64,000 nt of DNA from Xylophilus ampelinus (GTDB lineage: Bacteria; Pseudomonadota; Gammaproteobacteria; Burkholderiales; Burkholderiaceae_C), in NCBI RefSeq assembly GCF_901875635.1, contig NZ_CABFMN010000055.1:1-64000 (forward strand). The letters run 5' to 3'. The translations under genes were made by a program, and so were the position numbers. Below the pieces are notes generated by a model. The model worked only from the letters and a program-made list of their open reading frames with translations, was not told where the DNA came from and made no database searches. Below, piece by piece: positions 18,345-26,277 of the stretch; the stretch's first letter is position 1; each line of letters opens with the position of its first letter.

Positions 18345-19862
18345 TCAGGGGCCCGCCGTCTTCCCGGTCCAGAAGGGCACGGCCTTCTTGCGCAGCCGGT
18401 GCAGCGCCCTCTGCGCTTCCACGCCCGCGGCCTCGTGCCGCGCCTGCAGCCAGCCGACCGCGAACCAGGCCCGCGGGTCCTGCGTGACGCGTGCCCGGTA
18501 CAGCGCCAGCGCCACGGCCTCGTCGTTGAAATGGCCGAGGGTGTCCTGCGCCGGCCGCAGGCGCGCGAGGTAGCGCGCCGCCGCCCTGGGGCGGAACAGG
18601 GGCGCCGCGAACTCCGCCAGGTAGCGCAGGCGCTTGAGCCGCTTGCGCACGCGATGCTGCCCTTCAGCGTCGAGCCTGTCGAAGCGCTGGCCGTCGCGCA
18701 GCACCTGGCGGTGCAGCCTGCGCAGGCGATCGCGCAGCTGTCGGCGCGCCTCCGCGGCCTCGAGGCCGGGCGCTGCGGCAGGGTCGGGCGGCATGGCGCC
18801 GTGGCCGATCAAGGCCACCAGCACCGCCTGGAAGGCCGGTGCACGCAACGCGGCGGCGGGGTCGTCCGCGGCCTCGCCGCCATCGCCCATGTCGATGGGC
18901 GGCGCGCCCGCGGCCGCCAGTGCGGCCTGCGCCTGAGCGAGCACCAGCGCACGGTCGCGCTGTTCACCGAGCGCGCGGAACGCCTCGACCAGCGGCGCTT
19001 CCCATGCGGGGTCGAGCCCGGGCGCCAGCGCATCGAATTCGCGCAGCGCCGTGCGCAGGCGGCGCAGGCCGATGCGCAGCTGATGCACCTGCTCATCGTC
19101 GCGGCTGCCGGCCGCGACTTCGCTGGCGTTGGGCAGGATCTGGGCGAGCGCATGCGCGATTGCGGCCTGCTGCAGGGTGCGGCCATCCAGGCCCGCGAAC
19201 GAGGCCGGGATAGGTGCCGCCTTCACCGCCGGCACCGCGTCGATGCCGTGCAGCAGGCGTTCGCCCCGCTCGGCCTTGGAGACCGTGCTGAACCAAAGCC
19301 CATGCCGCTGCGACCACGCCTGCGCCAGCGCGACCAGGCCGCGCACGTCGCCGCGCAGCAGTTCCAGTTCCAGCTCGCACACCGGCGCCTCGCGCAGCGC
19401 ACCGTCGGCACCGTACGCACGGATGCGGCCGGCGTCGAGCGCGAGTTCGACCGTCGCGCCGCCGCTGCGCACCTCGCGCGTCAGTCGCTCGATGTCGGTG
19501 GCGTAGCTCTCGCGCAGCGGCCCGTCCGCATGGCGCAGGACAGCCAGCAGGCGGTCGCCGACCGGTGTGCCAGCGTGCAGCTGCGGGTCGGCTGTCGGCG
19601 CGTCGCCTTGCGCCTCGGTACCGAGGTCGACGTTGTGCTCCCAGCGCTGCAGCGGTCCGTCGCCGGTCGCCTTTACCGTCTGCACCCAGCGCGATCCCTC
19701 CTTGCGCAGGCGCAGCACCATGCCTGCCGCGGCAAGCGCACCGCCCGGCGTGTCGACGTAGCGCGCCCGCAGCCGCGTGCGCTGCACCGCGCCGCGGCGC
19801 ATCGCCGCCTCGACGGCCTGGAGCCGCTCGGGCGGAATGCAGAACTTGAACTCGATTTCCAT
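18345..19862 (-). CDS. CYTH and CHAD domain protein (inorganic triphosphatase-like)
   Basis: A 505-residue protein. The N-terminal CYTH domain begins with the diagnostic ExExK-type strand MEIEFKF and has LRLRKEGSRWVQTVKATG and EELELLRGDV-like strands. These line a tunnel that hydrolyses triphosphates with Mg2+; E. coli YgiF of the same layout is an inorganic triphosphatase. The C-terminal CHAD domain (residues ~290-500) is rich in His and Arg (VHQLRIGLRRLRTALREF, HRVRKRLKRLRYLAEF) and binds polyphosphate. Start 19862 is fixed by the MEIEFKF motif; the frame upstream to 20096 is spurious. No ppk/ppx gene is nearby. Confidence 0.9.
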   Translation of the reverse strand: MEIEFKFCIPPERLQAVEAAMRRGAVQRTRLRARYVDTPGGALAAAGMVLRLRKEGSRWVQTVKATGDGPLQRWEHNVDLGTEAQGDAPTADPQLHAGTPVGDRLLAVLRHADGPLRESYATDIERLTREVRSGGATVELALDAGRIRAYGADGALREAPVCELELELLRGDVRGLVALAQAWSQRHGLWFSTVSKAERGERLLHGIDAVPAVKAAPIPASFAGLDGRTLQQAAIAHALAQILPNASEVAAGSRDDEQVHQLRIGLRRLRTALREFDALAPGLDPAWEAPLVEAFRALGEQRDRALVLAQAQAALAAAGAPPIDMGDGGEAADDPAAALRAPAFQAVLVALIGHGAMPPDPAAAPGLEAAEARRQLRDRLRRLHRQVLRDGQRFDRLDAEGQHRVRKRLKRLRYLAEFAAPLFRPRAAARYLARLRPAQDTLGHFNDEAVALALYRARVTQDPRAWFAVGWLQARHEAAGVEAQRALHRLRKKAVPFWTGKTAGP

Positions 19863-20031
19863 GGAATGCCGGCGATGCTGATCGCACGATGCTCGCACAG
19901 GCAGCCAGGCGGGAGTTTGATACAGATCGATCTGCGCGGCGTCGGCCCATGGGGGCGCGCGGCATTGGCCGACGCAGCGGACCTCCTGCGACAGCCACAC
20001 TGTCGCGCCCTTCCCTTTGCCCCCCTTCGCC

Positions 20032-20823
20032 ATGCGCCTCAAAGCCACCAACCTGCTGCGCGTCAGCAACGAACAGCCCTGCCCCGTCGTCGCCATGCTC
20101 CGCCCGCGCAGCGGCCTGGCGCAATGGATGGTCAGCGAACGCTACGAACTCAAGCCCTGGGTGCCGACCATCGAGTACACCGACCCGTCGGGCAACCTCT
20201 GCCAGCGCTTCACCGTGCCGGCGGGCGGCATGAGCATCGAGGTGGAAGTGGTAATGGAAACCGAGGACGAGCTGGCCGTCGCGCCCGACGCGGCGCCCAC
20301 GCCGGTGGACCGGTTGCCCGACCATGCCCTCATGTACCTGCTGCAGAGCCGCTACTGCCCGTCGGACAAGATGGAAGACCGCGCGCGCGAGATCGTGAAG
20401 GGGTTGCAGCCGGGCTATGCGCAGGTCGAGGGCATCCGCCGCTGGATCCACGAGAACCTGAAGTACGAGTACGGCGTGAGCGATGCCAGCACCGATGCGC
20501 TGGGCACGCTGGAAAACGGCGCGGGCGTGTGCCGCGACTTCTCGCACGTGGGCATCGCGCTCACGCGTGCGCTGCACATCCCGGCGCGCCAGGTGGTGGG
20601 CTACCTGCACGAACTCGATCCGATGGACATGCACGCCTGGTTCGAGGCTTTTCTCGATGGCCGCTGGTACACCTTCGATGCCACGCAGAGCGAGCCGCGC
20701 GGCGGCCGCATCGTGGTGGGCTACGGCCGCGACGCGGCCGACGTGGCCTTCATCTCCAACTACGGCCCGCTGGAGATCGACGACATGCAGGTCCAGGTGA
20801 CGCGCGTCGACGCACAGGCTTAG
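20032..20823 (+). CDS. Transglutaminase-like cysteine protease family protein
   Basis: A 263-residue protein. The N-terminal half is a beta-sandwich-like part with strands such as RFTVPAGGMSIEVEVVM. The C-terminal transglutaminase core has the triad Cys167 (NGAGVCRDFSH), His201 (DMHAWFEAF) and Asp216 (YTFDATQ). No signal peptide is seen. Such proteins are often encoded near circularly permuted ATP-grasp or alpha-E domain genes, but none is present here, so the role is open. The start at 20032 (MRLKATNLLR) is preferred over 20017. Confidence 0.88.
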   Translation: MRLKATNLLRVSNEQPCPVVAMLRPRSGLAQWMVSERYELKPWVPTIEYTDPSGNLCQRFTVPAGGMSIEVEVVMETEDELAVAPDAAPTPVDRLPDHALMYLLQSRYCPSDKMEDRAREIVKGLQPGYAQVEGIRRWIHENLKYEYGVSDASTDALGTLENGAGVCRDFSHVGIALTRALHIPARQVVGYLHELDPMDMHAWFEAFLDGRWYTFDATQSEPRGGRIVVGYGRDAADVAFISNYGPLEIDDMQVQVTRVDAQA

Positions 20824-20866
20824 AAAAGAGGCGCCGCACGCGCGACGCCTGAAGGCGCTGGAACGC

Positions 20867-21175
20867 TCAGTTCCAGCCGCGGTGCCAGCCGTAGCGCGGG
20901 TGGTACCAGCCCCAGCCGTAACGCGGGTGGTAGCGCCATGCGTAGCCCGGCGCCGGCATGGCGTAAGTCGGCTCGACGTACACGACACCCGGAGGCGGCG
21001 CATAGCGTTCGATGACGACCGGCGGCGCGGGCTCGACCACCACGGGCGGCGGCGGCCGATGGTGGACCGGCGGCGGCGGAGGCGGTGGCGCCACCACGCA
21101 GCCGCCGAGGACCAGTGCGAGGAGGCCGGAAGCGGCCAGTGCCAAACGAGGTCTGTGTGTTGTTGTGGGTCTCAT
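20867..21175 (-). CDS. Pro/Tyr/Trp-rich small lipoprotein
   Basis: A 102-residue protein with a signal sequence and lipobox (ALAASGLLALVLGGC), so probably an outer-membrane lipoprotein. After Cys comes a proline tract (APPPPPPPVHHRPPPPVV), a valine/proline spacer and a C-terminal tandem repeat, YHPRYGWGW/YHPRYGWHRGW. Tyr/His/Trp-rich tails of this kind occur in small surface proteins of Burkholderiales without known function. Start 21175 is fixed by the signal peptide. Confidence 0.7.
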   Translation of the reverse strand: MRPTTTHRPRLALAASGLLALVLGGCVVAPPPPPPPVHHRPPPPVVVEPAPPVVIERYAPPPGVVYVEPTYAMPAPGYAWRYHPRYGWGWYHPRYGWHRGWN

Positions 21176-21367
21176 GGCTCGATGAAGTTGAAACGCAGAA
21201 GGCCGGGCGACGTCGAGGCGACGCGCTGTCGAACCGATCCGCTGTCGTTCAACGCACACTGCACACGGGCGATGACAGCGAGTGTGTCAACGTTGGTATC
21301 GGGTTGTTGTCGTCCCGAAGCGCGACATGTGACTGAGCCGGCCAGTGGTCATGCCGCCGTCAGCTAG

Positions 21368-22537
21368 TCACGGGCGCAACGCCTTGCGGTGCATGCGGCG
21401 CGACGCGCGCACGGCCTTGCGCTGGCGCTTTTGCCAGCCCGACACCACCGCACTCGCGACCGTCGCGGCGCCCAGCCACAACAGCTGCTTCATCAGCCCT
21501 TCGGTCGCACGCTGCACGCGCGCATCGATCTCGGCCTGCGCGGCCGCCGTGCGCGCGAGCGCGGCATGGTCGGGCACGTCGGTGACGACCGGGGCCGCGC
21601 CGGTGGCGGATGCGACCTCCGCAGGTGCCGCGTCGGTGCCGGCCTCGGCCACCGCTGCGGCGGCTTCGGTCGCGGCCACGGCCTGCGCGCCCGCCACCGA
21701 GCCGTGCGCATGGGCGTACACCTTGGTGAACTCGGCGCCCAGGAGGAAGATCTGTGCCGCGTAGTAGACCCACGCCAGCAGCACGACCAGTGAACCGGCC
21801 GCCGCATAGGACTCGTTCATGCCGCTCTTGCCCAGGTACAGGCCGATCACGAACTTGCCCACCTCGAACAGCACCGCCGTCACCGCGGCACCGATCCACA
21901 CGTCGTGCCAGGCGATCGGCGCCGTGGGCATGAACTTGAAGATCATCGCGAACAGCAGCGTCGTGATGCCGATCGACACGGCGATGTTCAGCACCTGCAG
22001 CAGCACCGCCCAGCCTGGCAGGTAACCGCCGGCCCACGTGCCGAAGGCGGCCACGACGGTGCTCACCAGCAGCGACACCATCAGCAGGAAAGCCAGCGCC
22101 AGGATGAGCCCGAAGGACAGGACCCGGGCCCGCAGCAGCGACCACACGCCGCTGGGCTTGGCGGCGGCGGGCACATGCCAGATGCGGTCCAGCGCGCTCT
22201 GCAGCTCGGCGAACACCGTCGTCGCGCCGACCAGCAGGACGCCCACGCTCAGCAGCCCGGCCAGCAGGCCCTTGGACGGCTCGCTCGCGCTCTTGACCAG
22301 CCCCTGCACCGCCAGCGCGCCGTCGCGCCCGATGAAGCCCGAGAGCTGCGCGACGATCTCGCCCTGCACCGCCTCGCGTCCGAACAGGGCGCCGGCCACC
22401 GCGATCACGATCACCAGCAGCGGCGCGAGCGAGAACACGGTGTAGTAGCTGATCGCCGCGCCCATGCTGGGCGCGAAGTCGTCGGACCAGGCGCTGACGG
22501 CCTTCTTGCCGAGGTCGAGGAACTGCTTGGGCTGCAT
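21368..22537 (-). CDS. YihY/BrkB family inner-membrane protein
   Basis: A 389-residue membrane protein. The family signature DDFAPSMGAAISYYTVFSLAP (residues 19-39) is followed by about six hydrophobic segments and a late LVVLLAWVYYAAQIFLLGAEFTKVYA, the canonical end of the domain near residue 275. Beyond that lies a ~110-residue Ala-rich tail (AVAATEAAAAVAEAGTDA) ending in a last hydrophobic WLGAATVASAVVSGW and a basic end (KRQRKAVRASRRMHRK). Family members were once called ribonuclease BN; that activity is not theirs, and the role is unclear. It is divergent from the SlyD-like gene. Confidence 0.87.
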   Translation of the reverse strand: MQPKQFLDLGKKAVSAWSDDFAPSMGAAISYYTVFSLAPLLVIVIAVAGALFGREAVQGEIVAQLSGFIGRDGALAVQGLVKSASEPSKGLLAGLLSVGVLLVGATTVFAELQSALDRIWHVPAAAKPSGVWSLLRARVLSFGLILALAFLLMVSLLVSTVVAAFGTWAGGYLPGWAVLLQVLNIAVSIGITTLLFAMIFKFMPTAPIAWHDVWIGAAVTAVLFEVGKFVIGLYLGKSGMNESYAAAGSLVVLLAWVYYAAQIFLLGAEFTKVYAHAHGSVAGAQAVAATEAAAAVAEAGTDAAPAEVASATGAAPVVTDVPDHAALARTAAAQAEIDARVQRATEGLMKQLLWLGAATVASAVVSGWQKRQRKAVRASRRMHRKALRP

Positions 22538-22723
22538 GGAGGCGTCGTGTGTAGGCGTTCTCGTAAAGCATGGGCCTCGGCGGCACGACGAACGATCCGC
22601 AAGACGCGACGACGCGGGTAGGCGAAGAGGCTGCCCACGTCATCGCCACGCTCGGACAGCCTTTGGCCGATGCGCGGAAAATGCGCGACCGAACCGATTC
22701 CACGACTCACCAGCACGCTCGCC

Positions 22724-23203
22724 ATGACCATCACCAAAGACACCGTCGTCACCCTCCGCTACAAGGTCTCGGACCCCACGACCGGCCAGATCCTCGAGGC
22801 GGCCAAGGAGCCCATGGCCTACCTGCACGGCGGCTACGACAACACGCTGCCGAAGATCGAGGAAGCCCTCGAGGGCAAGGACACCGGCTACCAGGCCACA
22901 CTGACGCTCGCTCCCGCCGACGCTTTCGGCGAGCGCGACGAGTCGCTGCTGCGCACCATCCCCAAGAGCGAATTTCCGCCCGGTGTGAAGGTCGGCGGGC
23001 AGCTGCAGGGCCAGCTCGACGACGGCACGCAGCACGTGTTCAACGTCGTCAAGATCAAGGGCCCGCAGGTGCTGCTCGACGGCAACCACCCCTGGGCCGG
23101 CCGCACGTTGAAGTTCGGCCTCACCGTCGTCGGCGTGCGGCCCGCCACCGAGGAAGAGATCGCCCACCGGCACGTGCATGGGGCGGGTGGGCATCACCAC
23201 TGA
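22724..23203 (+). CDS. slyD: SlyD-like FKBP-type peptidyl-prolyl isomerase
   Basis: A 159-residue protein starting MTITKDTVVTLRYKV. The split FKBP domain holds YLHGGYDNTLPKIEEALEGK and LTVVGVRPATEEE; the inserted chaperone flap (~residues 68-120) contains FGERDESLL, IPKSEFP and LLDGNHPWAGRTL. The short C-terminus HRHVHGAGGHHH is a histidine-rich metal-binding tail, as in SlyD of nickel-using bacteria, though shorter. It is cytosolic and helps prolyl folding and perhaps nickel handling. The upstream 18-residue extension to 22670 is rejected. Nickel-responsive NikR lies 9 kb away. Confidence 0.92.
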   Translation: MTITKDTVVTLRYKVSDPTTGQILEAAKEPMAYLHGGYDNTLPKIEEALEGKDTGYQATLTLAPADAFGERDESLLRTIPKSEFPPGVKVGGQLQGQLDDGTQHVFNVVKIKGPQVLLDGNHPWAGRTLKFGLTVVGVRPATEEEIAHRHVHGAGGHHH

Positions 23204-23221
23204 GCGCATCGCGCCGTCGGC

Positions 23222-23482
23222 ATGAACGTCCTCGCACGGATCGCAGGGGTGGTGATGGCGGTCGTGTTCATCGCCGCGACGGCCGTGGCGATGTGGATCG
23301 GCCTGGATGGCCAGCAGATCGCGGACGGCGCGCCCGTCTTCACGACGGCCTTGCTGGCGGCCTTGGGGGCCATCCGTCTGTTCGTCAGGCGCAACGCCGG
23401 CTCGCTTCAGGCGCTCGCCGACCCGCACGAACGCATGGCGTCGCTCAAGCGCATCCTGTTCGGAAAGCGCCCCCGCGACTGA
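23222..23482 (+). CDS. Small hypothetical membrane protein
   Basis: An 86-residue protein with two hydrophobic segments (MNVLARIAGVVMAVVFIAAT and VFTTALLAALGAIRLFV) and a basic cytosolic tail (MASLKRILFGKRPRD). No family is recognised. It follows slyD by 18 bp on the same strand and is probably cotranscribed. Confidence 0.6.
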   Translation: MNVLARIAGVVMAVVFIAATAVAMWIGLDGQQIADGAPVFTTALLAALGAIRLFVRRNAGSLQALADPHERMASLKRILFGKRPRD

Positions 23483-23497
23483 AGATGCCGCGCCCGG

Positions 23498-23629
23498 TCA
23501 GAAGCGCGTGCTCTCATCGTCCGCCCGCGCGCATCCCTGCCGATGCGACAGCGCGAGGAGGAACACGAAGCCCACTCCGCTGAGCACCGCGATGGCCGTG
23601 AGCCAGTCGAGCGTGGTGTCGATGTCCAT
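23498..23629 (-). CDS. 43-residue single-span membrane peptide
   Basis: A short frame with ATG at 23629 and TGA at 23498-23500. It encodes MDIDTTLDWLTAIAVLSGVG, then FVFLLALSHRQGCARADDES and a three-residue end. One clear transmembrane helix and an acidic/basic tail are visible. It starts 9 bp after the stop of the DUF2569-like gene on the same strand, which supports cotranscription. Because it is short, homologues would be needed to prove expression. Confidence 0.45.
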   Translation of the reverse strand: MDIDTTLDWLTAIAVLSGVGFVFLLALSHRQGCARADDESTRF

Positions 23630-23638
23630 GGCAGCGAC

Positions 23639-24166
23639 TCAGTGGGTGAAGGTGTTGGCCACGCGGCGCGAGGCGACGAAGTAGGGCACGCCCACGGCGC
23701 ACAGCAGCGCCAGCGGCACGGCGGCGCGCCAGGGGTTCGTTGCGGCACCCCAGGCCACGGGCAGCTGGCCGGCCCACAGGGCACCGATGCCCTGCAGGCC
23801 CAGCGCCAGGCCGAAGAAGGCGATCACGCGGCCCGGCGCACTGGCGCGGCGGCGGAAGAAGGCCACCGCCGCCCACACGCCGACGACGAAGCCGACGATG
23901 CCCGCGAGGATCTCGAAGTGGAGCAGCGAGGGCAGCAGTGGGTGATAGCCCGCGGCCGCAGGTGAGGCGAGCTGCTCCCAGGCGCCGGGCTGCAGCAGTC
24001 GATGCACCGTACGGGCCGCCTCCGCCAGAAAGTACAGGGGCGCGGCCAGCAATGCCGCAGCGGGCAGCAGCAGCCAGCCCGCCAGGCCCTCTGGGCCGGG
24101 CCCGGGTGCAGGCAGCGGCGTCCGCGCCGACGGGGAGAAGGAGGGAGAGGAGGAAGACAGCAGCAT
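23639..24166 (-). CDS. DUF2569-like four-helix membrane protein
   Basis: About 175 residues from ATG 24166. A Ser/Pro-rich N-terminus is followed by GLAGWLLLPAAALLAAPLYF, LLHFEILAGIVGFVVGVWAA, a third helix with FFGLALGLQGIGALWAGQ and a last one AAVPLALLCAVGVPYFVAS, ending RRVANTFTH. The pattern GWL..P at the first helix and PYF..S.RV..TF at the end matches DUF2569/YdgK membrane proteins of unknown role. The 29-residue extension to 24253 lacks a ribosome site and is rejected. Confidence 0.75.
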   Translation of the reverse strand: MLLSSSSPSFSPSARTPLPAPGPGPEGLAGWLLLPAAALLAAPLYFLAEAARTVHRLLQPGAWEQLASPAAAGYHPLLPSLLHFEILAGIVGFVVGVWAAVAFFRRRASAPGRVIAFFGLALGLQGIGALWAGQLPVAWGAATNPWRAAVPLALLCAVGVPYFVASRRVANTFTH

Positions 24167-24325
24167 CGCGGCAACTCCACGGTGAGGGACGGCCCAGCGT
24201 AGCGCGCCTCGCCATTCCCTGCGCGGGCATTGGGCATAGAACTCCTCCGCCATTGGTTCGACGGGAAAACCCCGCGGCGGTGTGTGTGGCGGTGCGCGCT
24301 TCCGTACGCGATCCGCCGCGCCTTC

Positions 24326-24703
24326 TCAGTGCACCGACAGGCTGCCGCAATAGGCGAGGAATTCCTCGAGCTCGCTGGACTTGTCGAAGACGGCGTTGGC
24401 GCCCAACTCGGTGCAACGCTCGCGCATGGCCGGCGTGGCGTAATTGCTCAGCACCACCACGCGCTGGTCGGGCCGGCGCCGCTGGCAGGCCTCGACGATG
24501 CCCAGGCCCGAGCCGTCCTTGAGGAAGAGGTCGATCACCGCCAGGCGCCAGTCGGCCGCGTGGTCGCGCATGAGCCAGGCGATCGCATCCGCCTGGCCCT
24601 CGGCGATGCCCACGACCTGCGTGTCGCCCAGTTCCTCCATGGTCGGGATGAGGCTGTGGCGGATGAGGGCGTTGTCTTCGACGAGAAAGGCGGGAGCGGG
24701 CAT
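24326..24703 (-). CDS. Stand-alone receiver-domain response regulator, paralogue A
   Basis: A 125-residue CheY-like protein without an output domain. It has the acidic pair Glu9-Asp10 (FLVEDN), phospho-acceptor Asp58 (LAVIDLFL), the switch Ser86 (VVVLSNYAT) and Lys108 (VFDKSSELEEFLAYC). It is clearly paralogous to the proteins at 32937 and 38837: all share FLVEDN, IR.(S/N)LIPT, DLFL..GSGLGV-like, NYAT and FDKS.EL..F..YC. No kinase is adjacent. Start 24703 is the ATG just before the receiver; the 47-residue upstream extension overlaps a repeat and is rejected. Confidence 0.88.
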   Translation of the reverse strand: MPAPAFLVEDNALIRHSLIPTMEELGDTQVVGIAEGQADAIAWLMRDHAADWRLAVIDLFLKDGSGLGIVEACQRRRPDQRVVVLSNYATPAMRERCTELGANAVFDKSSELEEFLAYCGSLSVH

Positions 24704-24834
24704 GAGAAGACCCAATGGTGTGTTGTGCTTGTACAGGGAACTTAAGGCCGCGCACGCCGATGTCAGTGGGTGCGAGGCCGGGTGCCCGCGCAGGACCAGG
24801 CCTACGCCGCGGTGCAGCATGCCGCTGTTTGCTC

Positions 24835-24898
24835 CTGAATTCATAGCGCTTCACACAAGCGGGACGGGCGCTTTGGGCCTATTCGGCCTGAGGATTTG
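24835..24898 (+). repeat. Interspersed repeat, copy 4
   Basis: Copy of the gaattcatagcgctt..gcgggacgggcgctttgggcct..ttcggcctga subtype, like copies 6 and 8. It sits directly upstream of the candidate -10 element for the antiporter gene, unlike most copies, which sit at gene ends. Confidence 0.7.
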
Positions 24899-24911
24899 AG
24901 GCCATCGCCGG

Positions 24912-24995
24912 TACAATGCATGCTGGGTGTCCGGCTGCTTTCTGCCGGGCAGGTTCATGCGCTGGTCGGGCCGCCGCGCGGTCGGACTTCGCATG
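24912..24995 (+). promoter_or_regulatory. Promoter -10 and structured leader of the cation/proton antiporter (riboswitch candidate)
   Basis: TACAAT at 24912-24917 is a good -10; a clear -35 is not seen. The leader can form a 7-bp stem (24929-24935 with 24944-24950, containing ccggc/gccgg). CATGCG (24956-24961) is an exact complement of CGCATG (24990-24995), which includes the ATG start codon at 24993. A hairpin that masks the start codon of a cation antiporter suggests translational control by an ion-sensing leader; the nhaA-I (Li+-I) riboswitch class has this genetic setting. This is a structural guess by eye, not a covariance match. Confidence 0.4.
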
Positions 24996-26264
24996 CACAC
25001 CCTGTCTTCTCCCACGACCATCCAGGTCGCCGCCGCCGCGCTCTTCGCGCTGGCCCTCGTCCACACCTTCGCCGCACGCCAGTTCGAGCGCCTGGCCCAT
25101 CGCTACCCGCGCCACAGCGGGCTGTTCCACCTGCTCGGCGAGGTCGAGGTCGTCTTCGGCGCCTGGGCCATCGCGCTGGTGGCCGCGATGGCGCTGTTGC
25201 AGGGCGGCACGCAGGCGCTGGCGTATGCCGAATCGCGCCAGTACACCGAGCCGCTCTTCGTGTTCGCGGTGATGGTCGTGGCCGCCTCACGCCCGATCCT
25301 GGTCGCGGTGCAGGCGGGCGTCGATGCGCTGGCGCGCGCCCTGCCCCTGCCCACGCCACTCGTTCGCGCCTGGCTGGGCCTGGCCGGCGTGCCGCTGCTG
25401 GGCTCGCTGATCACCGAGCCGGCGGCCATGACGCTGGCCGCGCTGATGCTCGCGCCGCAGGTCTTCCATGCCGGGGTGCCGCAGCGGCTGAAGTACTTCG
25501 CGCTGGGCGTGCTGTTCGTCAACGTGTCCATCGGCGGCACGCTGAGCGCCTTCGCCGCGCCGCCGGTGCTGATGGTGGCCGCCGCCTGGGGCTGGGATTC
25601 GCTGTTCATGCTGCAGACCTTCGGCTGGAAGGCGGCGATCGCGGTCGTGGTGAACGCCACGCTGGCCACTGTCGCGCTGCGGCGGCACCTTCTCGCGCAG
25701 CCTGCCCCGGCCGGTCTGGCCGAGCCCGGCATGCCGCCGCTGGCGGTGGTGCTGGCGCACTTCGGCTTCCTGGCCGGCGTGGTGCTGCTGGCGCACCATC
25801 CGGTGGCCTTCCTCGGCCTGTTCCTGATGTTCGTGGGCTACACCGCGGCGTACCCGAGGCACCAGAGCCCCTTGATCATCAAGGAAGCGCTGCTGGTGGC
25901 CTTCTTCCTCGCGGGCCTGGTGGTGCTGGGCGGCATGCAGCAGTGGTGGCTGCAGCCGATCGTGTCGGGGCTGTCGTCGGGCACGCTCTTCGTGGGCGCC
26001 GCGGCGCTCACGGCCATCACCGACAACGCGGCGCTCACCTACCTGGGCTCGCTGATCGAGGGCATGAGCGAAGCGGCCCGCTACAGCCTGGTGGCCGGCG
26101 CGGTGGCCGGCGGCGGGCTGACGGTGATCGCCAACGCGCCCAATCCCGCCGGTGTGGCGCTGCTCAAGGCCGGCTTCGACGATGGCGCCGTGGGCGCGGG
26201 AGGCCTGCTGCTGGGGGCCCTGCTGCCCACCGCCATCGCGCTCGCAGCACTGTGGTGGCTGTGA
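24993..26264 (+). CDS. Putative Na+/H+ antiporter (Na_H_antiport_3-like)
   Basis: About 423 residues from ATG 24993 (MHTLSSPTTIQVAAAALFAL). It has about eleven hydrophobic segments. Conserved-looking stretches are FHLLGEVEVVFGAWA, LITEPAAMTLAALMLAP, VSIGGTLSAFAAPPVLMVA, IIKEALLVAFFLAGLVVLG, ALTAITDNAALTYLGSL and VIANAPNPAGV. Paired broken-helix-like motifs (ITEPAAMT and ITDNAALT) support an ion-transport core related to the ArsB/NhaD-type superfamily. The ion is not certain. In-frame ATG at 24957 would extend it by 12 residues. Its start codon lies inside a predicted leader hairpin. Confidence 0.82.
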   Translation: MHTLSSPTTIQVAAAALFALALVHTFAARQFERLAHRYPRHSGLFHLLGEVEVVFGAWAIALVAAMALLQGGTQALAYAESRQYTEPLFVFAVMVVAASRPILVAVQAGVDALARALPLPTPLVRAWLGLAGVPLLGSLITEPAAMTLAALMLAPQVFHAGVPQRLKYFALGVLFVNVSIGGTLSAFAAPPVLMVAAAWGWDSLFMLQTFGWKAAIAVVVNATLATVALRRHLLAQPAPAGLAEPGMPPLAVVLAHFGFLAGVVLLAHHPVAFLGLFLMFVGYTAAYPRHQSPLIIKEALLVAFFLAGLVVLGGMQQWWLQPIVSGLSSGTLFVGAAALTAITDNAALTYLGSLIEGMSEAARYSLVAGAVAGGGLTVIANAPNPAGVALLKAGFDDGAVGAGGLLLGALLPTAIALAALWWL

Positions 26265-26277
26265 GGCGCAGGATGCG

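Noticed and set aside
20867..21175. Chance proline-rich frame
   Set aside because: Rejected as chance because a signal peptide, lipobox and a tandem C-terminal YHPRYGW unit are all present; kept as a gene.
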